Shown: positions 7,837 through 16,978, counted from the first letter of the stretch. The stretch is 64,000 nt of DNA from JAXMAR01 sp046350295 (GCA_046350295.1 JAXMAR010000037.1:1-64000), one strand, 5' to 3'. The notes: generated from the letters alone by a model not told the origin. A program made the numbers and translations.

Positions 7837-9951
7837 CTAGGGATGCCACTCGCCCTGGTACGGCACATAGAAGCTCGCCCAGTCGCGCCGTGACCAGACC
7901 GGATAGGACGGCATTCCTTCCTGTCCCAGGGCGTCGACCGCCACGATCTCGTAGCGCCGCGCGGCCGTTCCGGCTCCGCCGTCCCGGAACGTTCGCTCGG
8001 TCAGCGGCTTCTCTGTTAGCAGCACGATCTTCTCCTTGCTGAACCGTCCGTTGTGGCGGTAGACGATGTAGCCCTGAATCCCCTTCTCCGGGTTGGCGCC
8101 CCATTTGAGTGATGTGGCGGATTTGCCGTCCTCCTTGGCGAAGACGTTCTCGACGTTGGACGGAAACGAGAAGCGAGCCGGTGAGGGGCCGCTCTCAAAA
8201 CCGAGGGCATTAACGGCGATGACGCGGTAGGCGTAGACGGCGTAACGGTAGGGCTTGCCGTCCTTGTTGACTTGATCGGAACGCGGGTCGCGGTTCCAGA
8301 GCGGCGTCTTGATCTCTTTGACGGGGCCGGTCGTCAGGTCGATGGTCGTGTCGGTGAAGCGAGTCGCCTCGATCGCCTTCTTGGTCAGACGCTGGAAGGG
8401 GCCGATCTTGCGGATCTGTCCGACGGCGAGGTCGCTGGTCGGCTCGTAGCGGTCCTTGATGCCCTTCACCTCGTCGCTCGAGTAGACCATGACCTCGGCG
8501 CGTTCGACGTGGTAGCCGACGATGTCCTTCGCGGGCGCCTGCCAGGTCAAGTCGATCTCTTTCGGACCAAGCGCGGAGACGACGAGGTCACGGACCAGCG
8601 GCGGCTGCGTTCGCGCCAGTGGGCCGGCCGGGCCTTCCTTACCTTTGTCGACGGCATGGATGCGATAGAAGACGGAGCCGGCGGGCAGGTCGCGGTCGAT
8701 GTGCTCGGTCGCAGTGGTTTCCTTGGCGACGAGCTTCCAGTCGACGTCCCAGGAGCGGGCGCCGACGCCGCGATAGACGTTGAAGGTTCTCCGGGGGCTT
8801 ACGCCGCCCGGCTTGCCGGCCGACCAGGTTAGGGTCGCTGACTTTCCATCGGCGCGGACATGAACGGCGCTGGGGCGCGGCGGCAGCGGCGGCAGCGGCG
8901 GCGCTTCGGCGTAGCGGAAGGTCCAGATTTGCTGCTCGCTCTTGTTGCGGATCTCCTGCACGAAGAGGTTGCGGTCGGGCAGGTAGAGGAGCAGACGGTT
9001 GCGCGTGCCGGCGTTCGTGGGCTCGTTGTCTTCGGGCGTCCATTTCACGGGGAGCTTGGTCCAGGTTTTCTTCTCGGTGTCGAGCGCCCAGGTCTCGACC
9101 TTCTTGTCGACGGGGATGCTGGCGAGGACGATGCCGTTGCGCGTGTCGGCGGCGAGGACGGGACAGCTCTTGTCGAAGGGGGGCCGTTGGTCGACATCGA
9201 GCGTTTGCCAGTCGTTCTGCTTGAGATCGTAGAGCCAGGTGCGCGGATCGGTCGCGAACTGCGAGCCGAAAAGGACGAACTTGCGATGGACCTCGTCGAA
9301 GGCGAAGCCGGGCTGCGACAGGCTCTCGGCGGGCGCCGGCTTGGGTTTCAGGTCGTGCCAGGTGTTGGTATAGAGGTCGTAGACCTGCGTGCCGTGGCCG
9401 GCCGTCTCGCCGCCGTGGAGGACGATGACTTCGGCGGCGGGATCGTAGGCGGCGCCGCGCAGGGGGCGGACGGCCGGCTCGGGGATGGGTCGCATATCGA
9501 GCCAGCGGTTGGTCGGCAGATCGTAGGTCCAGACGGAGGAATCGCGCAGACGCACTTCGCGGATCGATTGCCAGCCGTGGCTGGCGCTGAACGAGGGGAA
9601 GCGGACGTACTTGCCGAGGGCGTCGTGGTAGACGTTCTGCTGGTCGCAGCAGACGCCGGGCGGCAGCGTGTTGGGGTTCATGAAGGTCCAGACGTCCTTG
9701 TCGAGATCGTAAGTCCAGGTCTCGGAGTGCTGCTCGCCGCCGCCCCCCTGGTTGTGGCCGCCGTAGCGGATGAGGAGGCGCGAGACGGGATCGTAGGCGT
9801 AGGCCGCCTCGTAGCCGAGCTTGGGGGAGGGCTTGCCCTTCTTGTCGGGCAGGGGATGGCGCTTGACCCAGGTGAGGAGGGGAGGATTGGGGGCCTGCGC
9901 CGAGGCAGCGGACACACAGCAAAGGAGAAGGACGGGCAGGAGGCGTTTCAT
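7837..9951 (-). CDS. Exported Kelch-propeller and fibronectin type III protein
   Basis: 704 residues from the ATG at 9951, preceded by GAGGA; the frame is open further upstream but lacks a signal there. Residues 1-20 form a signal peptide. Residues ~25-370 show Kelch-type repeats with paired glycines and Trp spacing ('RLLIRYGGHNQGGGG', 'AEVIVLHGGETAGHGTQVYDLYTNTW', 'KFVLFGSQFATDPRTWLYDLKQNDW' as landmarks). After a proline-rich linker near 375 come three Fn3-like domains. The first Fn3 domain carries 'GKPGGVSPRR', encoded by a dispersed repeat at 8789-8813 that also occurs twice near 57.5 kb, so a small repeat appears to have entered the reading frame. Predicted extracellular adhesive or carbohydrate-binding role. 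Confidence 0.85.
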   Translation of the reverse strand: MKRLLPVLLLCCVSAASAQAPNPPLLTWVKRHPLPDKKGKPSPKLGYEAAYAYDPVSRLLIRYGGHNQGGGGEQHSETWTYDLDKDVWTFMNPNTLPPGVCCDQQNVYHDALGKYVRFPSFSASHGWQSIREVRLRDSSVWTYDLPTNRWLDMRPIPEPAVRPLRGAAYDPAAEVIVLHGGETAGHGTQVYDLYTNTWHDLKPKPAPAESLSQPGFAFDEVHRKFVLFGSQFATDPRTWLYDLKQNDWQTLDVDQRPPFDKSCPVLAADTRNGIVLASIPVDKKVETWALDTEKKTWTKLPVKWTPEDNEPTNAGTRNRLLLYLPDRNLFVQEIRNKSEQQIWTFRYAEAPPLPPLPPRPSAVHVRADGKSATLTWSAGKPGGVSPRRTFNVYRGVGARSWDVDWKLVAKETTATEHIDRDLPAGSVFYRIHAVDKGKEGPAGPLARTQPPLVRDLVVSALGPKEIDLTWQAPAKDIVGYHVERAEVMVYSSDEVKGIKDRYEPTSDLAVGQIRKIGPFQRLTKKAIEATRFTDTTIDLTTGPVKEIKTPLWNRDPRSDQVNKDGKPYRYAVYAYRVIAVNALGFESGPSPARFSFPSNVENVFAKEDGKSATSLKWGANPEKGIQGYIVYRHNGRFSKEKIVLLTEKPLTERTFRDGGAGTAARRYEIVAVDALGQEGMPSYPVWSRRDWASFYVPYQGEWHP
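8789..8813. repeat. Repeat of the GCCGGGCGGCGTAAGCCCCC family inside a gene
   Basis: The 25-base string AGCCGGGCGGCGTAAGCCCC plus CGGAG (minus-strand sense) is identical to the core of both arms of the inverted repeat at 57436-57564. Here it lies within the Kelch/Fn3 coding region and is read as KPGGVSPR. Confidence 0.75.
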
Positions 9952-10084
9952 GACAGAGTCCTCGGAGCGGGACGAGGCGGGAAACTCGATGATGGAGCGG
10001 CCGGGCGGCGAACGCAATAGAAAAAGCAGGCGTGTCTGCTAGAATGGGGGTTTTGCCCGATCCGAGAATCCGAGGCGAATCTCA

Positions 10085-10405
10085 ATGGAAGGCTTCCGCG
10101 GCTTTGCCCGCGTCCTGGTCGGCGCCCTGTTCACCTACTGGGGCATCATCATTCTCCTCGGCGCCGTCTTCGCCCTTTTCGGCGGCGTCGGCGCCCTGCT
10201 GCACGGTGACGTCGACACGCTGATGCGGAGCCTGCTCGCGATGATCATCCTTGCGGCCCTGGTCGTGACCGCGATCTGGATTCACAAAGACGCCACGTCG
10301 GAATTGAAGAACATCCAGGTGCAGAAGCAGGAACTGAAGAACCGCGAAGCGACCTCGGCGCCGCCACCGGAGGCGCCGACGCGAGAGCCCTGGCTGTATC
10401 CATAA
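10085..10405 (+). CDS. Small membrane protein of unknown function
   Basis: 106 residues. Two hydrophobic helices are visible at about 10-37 ('VLVGALFTYWGIIILLGAVF') and 48-66 ('LLAMIILAALVVTAIWI'). They are followed by a charged helix with coiled-coil character ('ATSELKNIQVQKQELKNRE', 69-87) and a Pro-rich tail. It starts at an ATG 133 bases from the divergent Kelch gene and 45 bases before the DUF4058 gene. I do not recognise the family; a small inner-membrane scaffold is all that can be inferred. Confidence 0.6.
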   Translation: MEGFRGFARVLVGALFTYWGIIILLGAVFALFGGVGALLHGDVDTLMRSLLAMIILAALVVTAIWIHKDATSELKNIQVQKQELKNREATSAPPPEAPTREPWLYP

Positions 10406-10450
10406 GAGGAGATCGTGGGCGCACCACGGGGGGTTTGCCCGAGTCGACTC

Positions 10451-11089
10451 ATGCCGTCGCCGTTTCCAGGAATGGATCCTTATCTGGAGGGCCGCTTGTG
10501 GACTTCCTTCCACGCGCAGCTCGGCGCCCAGATTGCGCGGCAACTGGTCCCTAAACTGCGGCCGCGCTACTTCGCGCTTGCCGAGAAGCGATACGTGATC
10601 GAAGCCGTTCCTCACGTCTGGGTCGAAGTTCGCGATGTCGAGCATGAGCGGCTGGTGACCGCTATCGAGATCCTATCGCCGACGAACAAGGGAACCGGCC
10701 GCGATGAGTATCTGGAGAAACGGGCCGAATACTTGCATGGGCCCGCCCACCTGATGGAAATCGATTTGACGCGGGAAGGTCAGCGAATCCCCGTCCGCAA
10801 GCCGCTGCCGACGGCGCCGTACTTCGTGTTTCTCAGCCGGGTCGGCCGGCGACCGATGATGGATGTTTGGCCCATCGCGTGGGACCAGCGCCTGCCCACC
10901 GTGCCTGTACCGCTCCTCCCTGGCGACGCGGACGTTCCGCTCGACTTGCAGGACGCGTTCGATCGGGTCTACGACGAGGCGGGCTTCGATCTGGCCGCTC
11001 ATTACAACGAGGGGCCGACGCCGCCGTTGCCCCGAGAATTGCGCGGCTGGGCGACGAAACGCGTCAGCGCCTGGCGGCGCAATCGCTGA
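10451..11089 (+). CDS. DUF4058 family protein, internally shortened
   Basis: 212 residues starting at 'MPSPFPGMDPYLEG', the diagnostic DUF4058 N-terminus. Later motifs also match: 'TAIEILSPTNKGTGRDEYL', 'HLMEIDLTREGQR', 'PYFVFLSRVGRRP', 'VWPIAWDQRLPTVPVPLLP' and 'DVPLDLQDAFDRVYDEAGFDL'. As I recall the family, a segment with a 'RPDVSV' motif lies between the 'RYFALAEKRYVIE' strand and the 'VWVEVRDVEHERLVTAIE' strand. Here these are nearly adjacent, so about 30-40 residues seem to be missing without loss of frame. The fold resembles PD-(D/E)xK/Uma2-like nucleases, but no activity is established. Confidence 0.85.
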   Translation: MPSPFPGMDPYLEGRLWTSFHAQLGAQIARQLVPKLRPRYFALAEKRYVIEAVPHVWVEVRDVEHERLVTAIEILSPTNKGTGRDEYLEKRAEYLHGPAHLMEIDLTREGQRIPVRKPLPTAPYFVFLSRVGRRPMMDVWPIAWDQRLPTVPVPLLPGDADVPLDLQDAFDRVYDEAGFDLAAHYNEGPTPPLPRELRGWATKRVSAWRRNR

Positions 11090-11090
11090 A

Positions 11091-12074
11091 TCACTTCTCC
11101 ACTTTCACTTCCGGCAGCGTCCGCGCCAGGCCGATGCTGGCCCACGCGGAGCCCCAGTAGAGCGCGATCGGGTTGTCCTTCGCCTCGGGCTTGTGGGTCG
11201 GCGAAAACCAGGAGCCGTCGTCGCGCTGCCCGGCGAGGAGGTAATCGCGAGCGCGGCCCGCGGCGGGCGTGTCGGCCAGGCCGATGCGGGCGAGGGCGTA
11301 GAGGACCTGGCCCGTGGCGTGCGTATCGGACTTCCAGCCCTTGGACCAGCTCCAGCTGCCGTCCTTGTTCTGGCGGCTCAACAGGTCGGCGAGCAGCGTT
11401 TCCTTCGCGGCCTTGGCGCCTCTCTCATGTTCGAGGATGACGCGGAGGGCGAGCGCCTCCGTGCCGTCCCCCGGCTTGCCTTTCCCCAGCCAGGCGAGGG
11501 CGGCGTCGCGGACCTTGGCCTGTTCGGGGCTCTTCTCCACGCCGGCGAGAGCGAAGACGGCCCAGAGAGTGGTCGCGCTATCGCCTTCCGCGTCCGGACG
11601 CTTGAGCGTTTGACCTTCGTATTTCCAGAAGCCGTCGGGCTTCTGGGATGCGAGAAGGACCTTGCCGAGCGTGGCGAACTCCGTGACGGTTTTCTCGTCG
11701 TGGCGGGGCGCGTAGGCCTGGCTCAGCAGCATGTGGGCGGACTCGACGCCGCCGTTCTTGCTCTCCGCGAAGGTTTTCAGCCTCTTGGCGACGAGATCGA
11801 GCGCCTGCCGCGTGAAGCCGGCGAGCTTCTTCTCGTCCACGGCGATACCGCGAACTTTGGCTTCGTTGTGGCTCCAGAGCAGGAAGGCGCCGTGATGGCA
11901 GGCGATGCACTTGCGCTCCGTCATCCAGGCGACGCCCTGCTTTTCGAGGAAGGGGAGGCTTTTGGCGACGGCTTGGCGGGTCTTGGCGAGAGGGTCGGGG
12001 GTTTTGGCGGGCTTGTCGGCGCGGGTGGCGACGGCAAACATCAGGAGGACGAAGAGTGAGTGAAACGGTTTCAT
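11091..12074 (-). CDS. Exported squalene-cyclase-like alpha/alpha-barrel protein with CxxCH site
   Basis: 327 residues with a signal peptide (1-19). A CIACHH motif (C56, C59, H60) is a potential haem c attachment or metal site. The rest is helical with QW-type repeats found in squalene/hopene cyclase and prenyltransferase barrels: 'SQKPDGFWKYEG', 'SRQNKDGSWSWSKGW' and 'GQRDDGSWFS'. The catalytic DxDD motif of hopene cyclases is not seen, so terpene cyclisation is unlikely. AGGATG precedes the ATG. The gene is convergent with DUF4058, with one base between them. Related proteins with a haem-like site are frequent among exported planctomycete proteins; the role is unknown. Confidence 0.8.
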   Translation of the reverse strand: MKPFHSLFVLLMFAVATRADKPAKTPDPLAKTRQAVAKSLPFLEKQGVAWMTERKCIACHHGAFLLWSHNEAKVRGIAVDEKKLAGFTRQALDLVAKRLKTFAESKNGGVESAHMLLSQAYAPRHDEKTVTEFATLGKVLLASQKPDGFWKYEGQTLKRPDAEGDSATTLWAVFALAGVEKSPEQAKVRDAALAWLGKGKPGDGTEALALRVILEHERGAKAAKETLLADLLSRQNKDGSWSWSKGWKSDTHATGQVLYALARIGLADTPAAGRARDYLLAGQRDDGSWFSPTHKPEAKDNPIALYWGSAWASIGLARTLPEVKVEK

Positions 12075-12532
12075 TGGTCATCCTGTCGCTTCAAGCGATC
12101 GTCTTCAGGCCGCTGTCTTCCGTCGGACTGCTCACCCACGGAGCCGTTTGAGCCGTTTTCGGACGCCACGATCAGGCCGCGTGCATCGCGCTTCGGCCTA
12201 TTCAAGCGGGGCCGCAGGTTCTTCGCAGGATCGAATGGAATCGCACGGCCGCGGAAAAACTGTACCATCGCCTCCCCCTCAAACCGCTCATCCGAAGGCT
12301 CGTCGCGTTTCATGTCGCACCTATTTCATAAACAGACGCAGATCACTGACCAATCTATTGTCGCAGATCAAGTCAGCGAGCAGGAAAGCGACTGCGCGAT
12401 GAGAACGATGGCCATCAACGCCACTCCTTCATAGCGCCCAAGGAAAAACCCACGGCGCCCTTGCTCCGTGGGTTTCTTTTTCTTCGCGGCGCCGCGTCCA
12501 CCGCCGCTCTGCGAGCGACGGCTAAACGGGGA
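12075..12532. other. Intergenic region with a terminator; no convincing gene
   Basis: 458 bases between two minus-strand genes. The only clear element is the bidirectional hairpin at 12446-12475. A minus-strand frame at 12071-12313 (80 codons) overlaps the start of the preceding gene by four bases, is strongly charged and resembles nothing I know; I do not annotate it. The stretch around 12320-12420 is less GC-rich and may contain the promoter for the minus-strand gene ending at 11091, but no clean -35/-10 pair was found. Confidence 0.5.
12446..12475 (-). terminator. Bidirectional intrinsic terminator
   Basis: AAACCCACGG (12446-12455) pairs perfectly with CCGTGGGTTT (12466-12475) around a 10-base loop. 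T-rich tracts occur on both sides in the proper sense (TTTTTCC on the minus strand, CTTTTTCTT on the plus strand). It lies 57 bases past the stop codon of the minus-strand DUF1549/1553 gene. Confidence 0.8.
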
Positions 12533-15043
12533 TCAATGCCGGAACAGGAACTCCTTGCTGTTGATCAGCGCCCAGTGCACGTCTTCCCACGCCAGCCGTT
12601 TGCCCGCCGCCGGGGCCTTGCCGACGTGGTCGAGCAGCGCCTTCGTCTCCTGCGGCGACGGTAGGCGCGACAGGGTGACCAGGAACAGCTCGTTGAGCAT
12701 TTCGCCGTCCGATAGCTTCTTCGCCGTCAGCTTGCCGATGCGGTTGTTGGGGTTCCGCAACCGGTCGTTGACGGCGGGGCCGTTGATGAGTTGGAGCGCC
12801 TGGGCGAGGTTGCTGTCGCTTTCGCGTTCGCACTCGCAGGCCAGCTCGCGGGCGGGTTGGCCGAAGGTCTTCAGGAACGGGTGGTTGACCTCGCCGTCGG
12901 GCAGTTGCACGGCGCGGGTGCCGAGCGGCATGCCGGCGAACTTCTCGGGCACGTCGGTGACGTAGCAGAGAGCGTCGAAGAGCTGCTCGGCGGTGTGCAG
13001 CTTGGTGACGGCGTGCGAGAAGTACTTGTTGTCGTCCTTGTTGAAGTCGTTCGTCTGGGCGGAAAGCTGGTAGGTCCGCGAGTTGAGAATCGTGCGGATC
13101 AGGTGCTTCATGTCGAACTTCTTCGCGATGAAGTCCTTGGCCAGAGCATCCAGCAGTTCGTCGTTCGCGGACGGGTTGGAGTCGCGGAAGTCGTCGACCG
13201 GGTCGACGATGCCGCGGCCCGTCACGTGGTACCAGACGCGGTTGACGATCGACTTGGCGACGAACGGATTCTCGGAGGAGGTCATCCAGTCGGCCAGGAC
13301 TTCGCGGCGGTCCTTGCCCGGCGGGATGGCCGGGACGGCGCCGCCGAGGAACTTGGGCGGCATCGTCTTGCCGGTGCGCGGCTGGGTGATGTCGCCGCCG
13401 CGGTCGGCGTAGATGTATTCGGCGAAATCCTTGTCCTTGGCCGTCTCCATCGAGGCGAAGTCCTTGCGCTGCTTCACGCGGACGAACCAGGCGGCCATGC
13501 TGTAGTAGTCGTCTTGCGTCCAGCGCTCGAACGGATGGTTGTGGCATTTCGCGCACTGCATGCGGACGCCGAAGAAGAGCTGGGCGGTCGTCTCGGCCAG
13601 GCTGCTCGGGTCGCGAGCGATGCGGTAGAAGTTGGCGGGCGGGTTGCCGTAGGTGCTGCCGTTGGCGGTGATCACATCATGCACGATGTGATCGAACGGC
13701 TCGTTCTTTTCGATCGCGGCGTGCAGCCACTTCTGGAAGACGTGCGAGCCCTTGAGCGTGACCGCCTTGCGCGTGTTGCGGAAGACATCGGCCCACTTCA
13801 GGGTCCAGAGGTCGGAGTATTCGGGGCGATCGAGGAGCGTGTCGATCAGCTTCTGCCGTTTGTTGGCGTCCTTGCTGTCGAGGAAGGAGCGGGCTTCTTC
13901 CGGGCTCGGAAGGACGCCGCAGACATCCATGTAGGCGCGGCGCAAAAACTCCTGATCGGTGCAGACGTCGCTGGGCAAGATACCGAGCATCTTCAGCTTG
14001 GCGAAGATGTGTTTGTCGACAAAGTTGTTCTCGGTCGGATTGGTCCACTTGAAGCCGGGCTTTTCCTCCAGATACATGAGCCGCACGGGAACCAGCTCTT
14101 CGAGATAGCGGACCAGGACCGCGACCTCGCCGCTCTGGGCGAACTCGACCAGGCCGTTGGCGTCCACATTGGCGACGGCGTTATCGCTCGAGGTGAAGAC
14201 CGAAAGGCGGGTAACGTCGCGGCTGGAGCCGTCGGAGTAAGTGGCGGTGACGGAAAGCTGCTGCCAGCGGGCGGGCTGATTGAGCACGCGGGCGCCGGGA
14301 GCGACGTCGACCTTGGTCACCTTCGGAAGCTCCTTCGGGTCGTCTTTGAGTCCTTCTTGCAACCAGCCGAGAATCGTTTGAGCGGGAACGCTGTCGAAGG
14401 CGAAGCGCAGCCCGCCTTCGTGCGGGACGCGGCCCAGACCCTTGTTGAGGATGAGGCTCTGCTCGGGGTTGTTGCGGTCGGTGCGGCGGCCGAGGACGTC
14501 GTGGGTCAGCTGGACGAAGTCGGAATCGGGATCGTAGCCGCGGAGGCTGAGCTTGAAGCCGTTCTTGCCGCTCGGGGTGCCGTGGCAGGCGCCCATGTTG
14601 CAGCCGCCGACGTTGAGAGCGGCGATGACGTCGTTGCGGAAGCTGACGAGGGAAGCCTTGTCGACGTCCTTGACGGTGAGCGGAACCTTGATGGTCTGCG
14701 GGCCGGCCTTGACGACAAGGTTCGTCGTGCCGTTCTTGACGGGGGTGAGGTAGTTGGTGTCTTCGACCTTGACGAGGGAGGCGTCCTCGGCGGTGACGGT
14801 GCAGAACGGCGTGAGGTCGCGGACGCTGCCGTCACTGTATTTGCCGGAGATCACGAGCTGCACGTGAGCGCGCGGACCGGCGAGAACGGCGGTGGGCGGT
14901 TGGACGACGAGGGCCGTCGGGGCGCCGACGATCTTCGCTCGCTCCGCAGGTTCGCTGGGCGGGGCCGCTTGCGCGGCAAAGGCGCCACAGAGGGAGACGA
15001 GAAGGGCGAGGGACGTTCGACGGAAGAGAAGCGACCTGGTCAT
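12533..15043 (-). CDS. DUF1549/DUF1553 protein with bacterial Ig-like domains
   Basis: 836 residues from the ATG at 15043, which gives an excellent signal peptide ('SLLFRRTSLALLVSLCGAF'). Two BIG2-like segments are visible: 'GKYSDGSVRDLTPFCTVTA' with 'VKNGTTNLVVKAG', and 'VTATYSDGSSRDVTRLSVFT'. Between them is a possible haem-like segment 'CNMGACHGTPSGKNGF'. DUF1549 begins near 'FVDKHIFAKLKMLGILPSD' and contains 'MQCAKCHNHPFERW', a second CxxCH. DUF1553 follows ('NPFVAKSIVNRVWYHVTGRG') to the C-terminus. The usual DUF1501 partner gene is not adjacent: downstream is a terminator, upstream a 620-base gap. Likely periplasmic; role unknown. Confidence 0.92.
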   Translation of the reverse strand: MTRSLLFRRTSLALLVSLCGAFAAQAAPPSEPAERAKIVGAPTALVVQPPTAVLAGPRAHVQLVISGKYSDGSVRDLTPFCTVTAEDASLVKVEDTNYLTPVKNGTTNLVVKAGPQTIKVPLTVKDVDKASLVSFRNDVIAALNVGGCNMGACHGTPSGKNGFKLSLRGYDPDSDFVQLTHDVLGRRTDRNNPEQSLILNKGLGRVPHEGGLRFAFDSVPAQTILGWLQEGLKDDPKELPKVTKVDVAPGARVLNQPARWQQLSVTATYSDGSSRDVTRLSVFTSSDNAVANVDANGLVEFAQSGEVAVLVRYLEELVPVRLMYLEEKPGFKWTNPTENNFVDKHIFAKLKMLGILPSDVCTDQEFLRRAYMDVCGVLPSPEEARSFLDSKDANKRQKLIDTLLDRPEYSDLWTLKWADVFRNTRKAVTLKGSHVFQKWLHAAIEKNEPFDHIVHDVITANGSTYGNPPANFYRIARDPSSLAETTAQLFFGVRMQCAKCHNHPFERWTQDDYYSMAAWFVRVKQRKDFASMETAKDKDFAEYIYADRGGDITQPRTGKTMPPKFLGGAVPAIPPGKDRREVLADWMTSSENPFVAKSIVNRVWYHVTGRGIVDPVDDFRDSNPSANDELLDALAKDFIAKKFDMKHLIRTILNSRTYQLSAQTNDFNKDDNKYFSHAVTKLHTAEQLFDALCYVTDVPEKFAGMPLGTRAVQLPDGEVNHPFLKTFGQPARELACECERESDSNLAQALQLINGPAVNDRLRNPNNRIGKLTAKKLSDGEMLNELFLVTLSRLPSPQETKALLDHVGKAPAAGKRLAWEDVHWALINSKEFLFRH

Positions 15044-15664
15044 GGAAGGACAACCCCCCAAACGGAACAAAGAGGTTACGAGGCGGGAAACCAACCGGGC
15101 CTTGGGTGGGTACCACTCCTTGTGGAGAGCGGCGCCGCGAGGGATTTTCGGGAGTGCAAGGCGCAAGTTTGCGGTTGTGGCAGGTTATTGGTTTAAGCAT
15201 AACCAGGCTCTAGGCAAAAAGCGACTGGAAAAATGAAAATGTCGCGAAGGGGAATGTCGCTGCTGTATACGAACGAGTGCGCGGATCCCACGGATGAGAA
15301 AAGGGTGTGAACGTGTCCTATTTACAGGGGCTCATTCGACTGCAACATGGAATCCGTGCGTTCCGTGCGAGCGGCGTGGGCCGGGAGGAAAAAACGTGAA
15401 CGAAAGTGGGCCGGTTGTCGTCTTATTGTTGGATGCGTCAAGCGCCAGGGATCGTTCGCTCCGGCTTGGCAATCCAGGGCGGCGGGCGTAAGATAAGCCT
15501 TCCCCAGCCGCAAATTCGCCCCTTGAAAAGACCCGCCTGCTTTGGCCCGCCAGGGCCCTGTCGGAACCGGAACGGAACTGGTCGGATCAATATTGAAAAC
15601 GCTATCGCCAGGAAGCGCGAGCGCCGCTGTCGCCCGCAGACACGTTGTGCGCCAGGGGGATCGT
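15044..15664. other. Divergent intergenic region
   Basis: About 620 bases between the minus-strand DUF1549/1553 gene and the plus-strand kinase gene, so it should contain promoters for both. The segment 15190-15260 is relatively AT-rich (TTTAAGCATAACC, GGAAAAATGAAAATG). No -35/-10 pair was good enough to call. The kinase reading frame is open back to 15542, but the 41 extra codons lack domain features. Confidence 0.45.
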
Positions 15665-16978
15665 ATGTCCGCCCAGGTCGATCGGAACACCTTCATCGAA
15701 GCGCTGCGCCAGAGCGGCCTCTTGACGGGAAAGCAATTCCGCAAGGTGCTCAAGCAGCTGCCCGATCGCGCCCGGCCGCGCACGATCGCCCGCGCCCTCG
15801 TTCAAACCGGCGTCATTACCAAGTTTCAGGCGGAGCATTTGCTCCTCGGTCGGGCCAAGGGCTTCTTTCTCGGCCCCTATCGCATCCTCGCGCTCCTGGG
15901 CCAGGGCGGCATGGGCCGCGTCTATCAGGCTCTGCACCAGACGATGAACCGCGTCGTCGCGCTCAAGGTGCTGGCGCCAAGCGTCCTCAAAACGTCGCGG
16001 GCACGCAAGCTGTTTCAGCGCGAGGTGCAGGCCGCCGCTCAGCTCAACCATCCGAACATCGTCACCGCCTACGACGCCGGCCTGATCGAAGGCCGCCATT
16101 ATCTGGCGATGGAGTTCGTCGACGGCCCCAACCTCGAGCAACTCGTCCGCGCCCAGGGGCCGCTGCCGATCGGCCAGGCATGCGAAATCATCCGTCAGGC
16201 CGCGCTGGGCCTGCAATCCGCCCACGAGCACGGGATGGTGCACCGCGACATCAAGCCTGCCAACCTCCTGCTGCAACGACTCAAAAGCGCCACCGACTAC
16301 AAGGTGAAAATCCTCGACTTCGGCCTGGCCCGGCTCAACGAAAGCCGCGCCGAGGGGATGGGCTCGGAAACCATCATGACCCCGGACAACACGGTCATGG
16401 GGACGCCCGATTTCCTCTCGCCGGAACAGGCGCGCGACCTGCACGCCGTCGACATTCGCAGCGACGTCTACTCCCTTGGCTGCTCCTTCTACTACCTGCT
16501 CACCGGCATGGTCCCTTTCCCCGGTGGCTCGACCCTCGAGAAGCTCGTCCGCCACGGCAAGCAGGACCCCACCCCCGCCGAGGACCTCAGGCCGGGCCTC
16601 ATCGCTCCGGTCGGCGAAATCCTGCGCAAGATGATGGCGAAGGATCGCACGCAACGCTTCCAGACTCCGGACGAAGTGGCCGAGGCGCTCGAGCCTTACG
16701 CCGAGCTGACGACGTTCATCTGGCAGCGGCCGCCGACCGACGCGGAAATGCGCCTCGAGTCGAGCGGCGATCTGCCCGCGTCGCGCGAGTCGGAGGCGCT
16801 CGTCGGCACCGTTCCACCGCAGCTCGCTCCGACGCCGCTCGCCGGCGATTCCTCCGAGATGTCTTTTGTGTTTGGGCGCGTCGGCTCGGCCTGGGCCTGG
16901 AAACTTCTCTGGTGCGGTCTCGGCTTCTTGACGGCGGCCGCTCTCGCGGGAGGCGCCTGGCTGCTCTTCGGCGAGTGA
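15665..16978 (+). CDS. Tail-anchored Hanks-type Ser/Thr protein kinase
   Basis: 437 residues from the ATG at 15665, preceded by AGGGGGA. Residues 8-68 are a small helical domain common at the N-terminus of planctomycete kinases ('FIEALRQSGLLTGKQF'). The kinase domain spans about 72-340: Gly loop GQGGMG (79-84), VALK with K101, Glu near 120, catalytic 'HRDIKPAN' (193-200, D195), DFG (218-220) and 'GTPDFLSPEQ'. All catalytic residues are present, so it should be active. After a Pro/Ser-rich linker, one hydrophobic helix near 412-434 ends at the C-terminus, giving a cytosolic kinase anchored by its tail with no extracellular sensor. Substrates are unknown; enolase is next downstream but in a separate unit. 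Confidence 0.93.
   Translation: MSAQVDRNTFIEALRQSGLLTGKQFRKVLKQLPDRARPRTIARALVQTGVITKFQAEHLLLGRAKGFFLGPYRILALLGQGGMGRVYQALHQTMNRVVALKVLAPSVLKTSRARKLFQREVQAAAQLNHPNIVTAYDAGLIEGRHYLAMEFVDGPNLEQLVRAQGPLPIGQACEIIRQAALGLQSAHEHGMVHRDIKPANLLLQRLKSATDYKVKILDFGLARLNESRAEGMGSETIMTPDNTVMGTPDFLSPEQARDLHAVDIRSDVYSLGCSFYYLLTGMVPFPGGSTLEKLVRHGKQDPTPAEDLRPGLIAPVGEILRKMMAKDRTQRFQTPDEVAEALEPYAELTTFIWQRPPTDAEMRLESSGDLPASRESEALVGTVPPQLAPTPLAGDSSEMSFVFGRVGSAWAWKLLWCGLGFLTAAALAGGAWLLFGE

Noticed and set aside
12071..12313. 80-codon minus-strand frame between two genes
   Set aside because: Charged, no family, no ribosome site; overlaps the neighbour's start codon.
12791..15196. 801-codon plus-strand open frame opposite the DUF1549/1553 gene
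   Set aside because: Its translation is Val/Gly/Asp-rich without any domain and mirrors the codon pattern of the true minus-strand gene; a GC-rich shadow.
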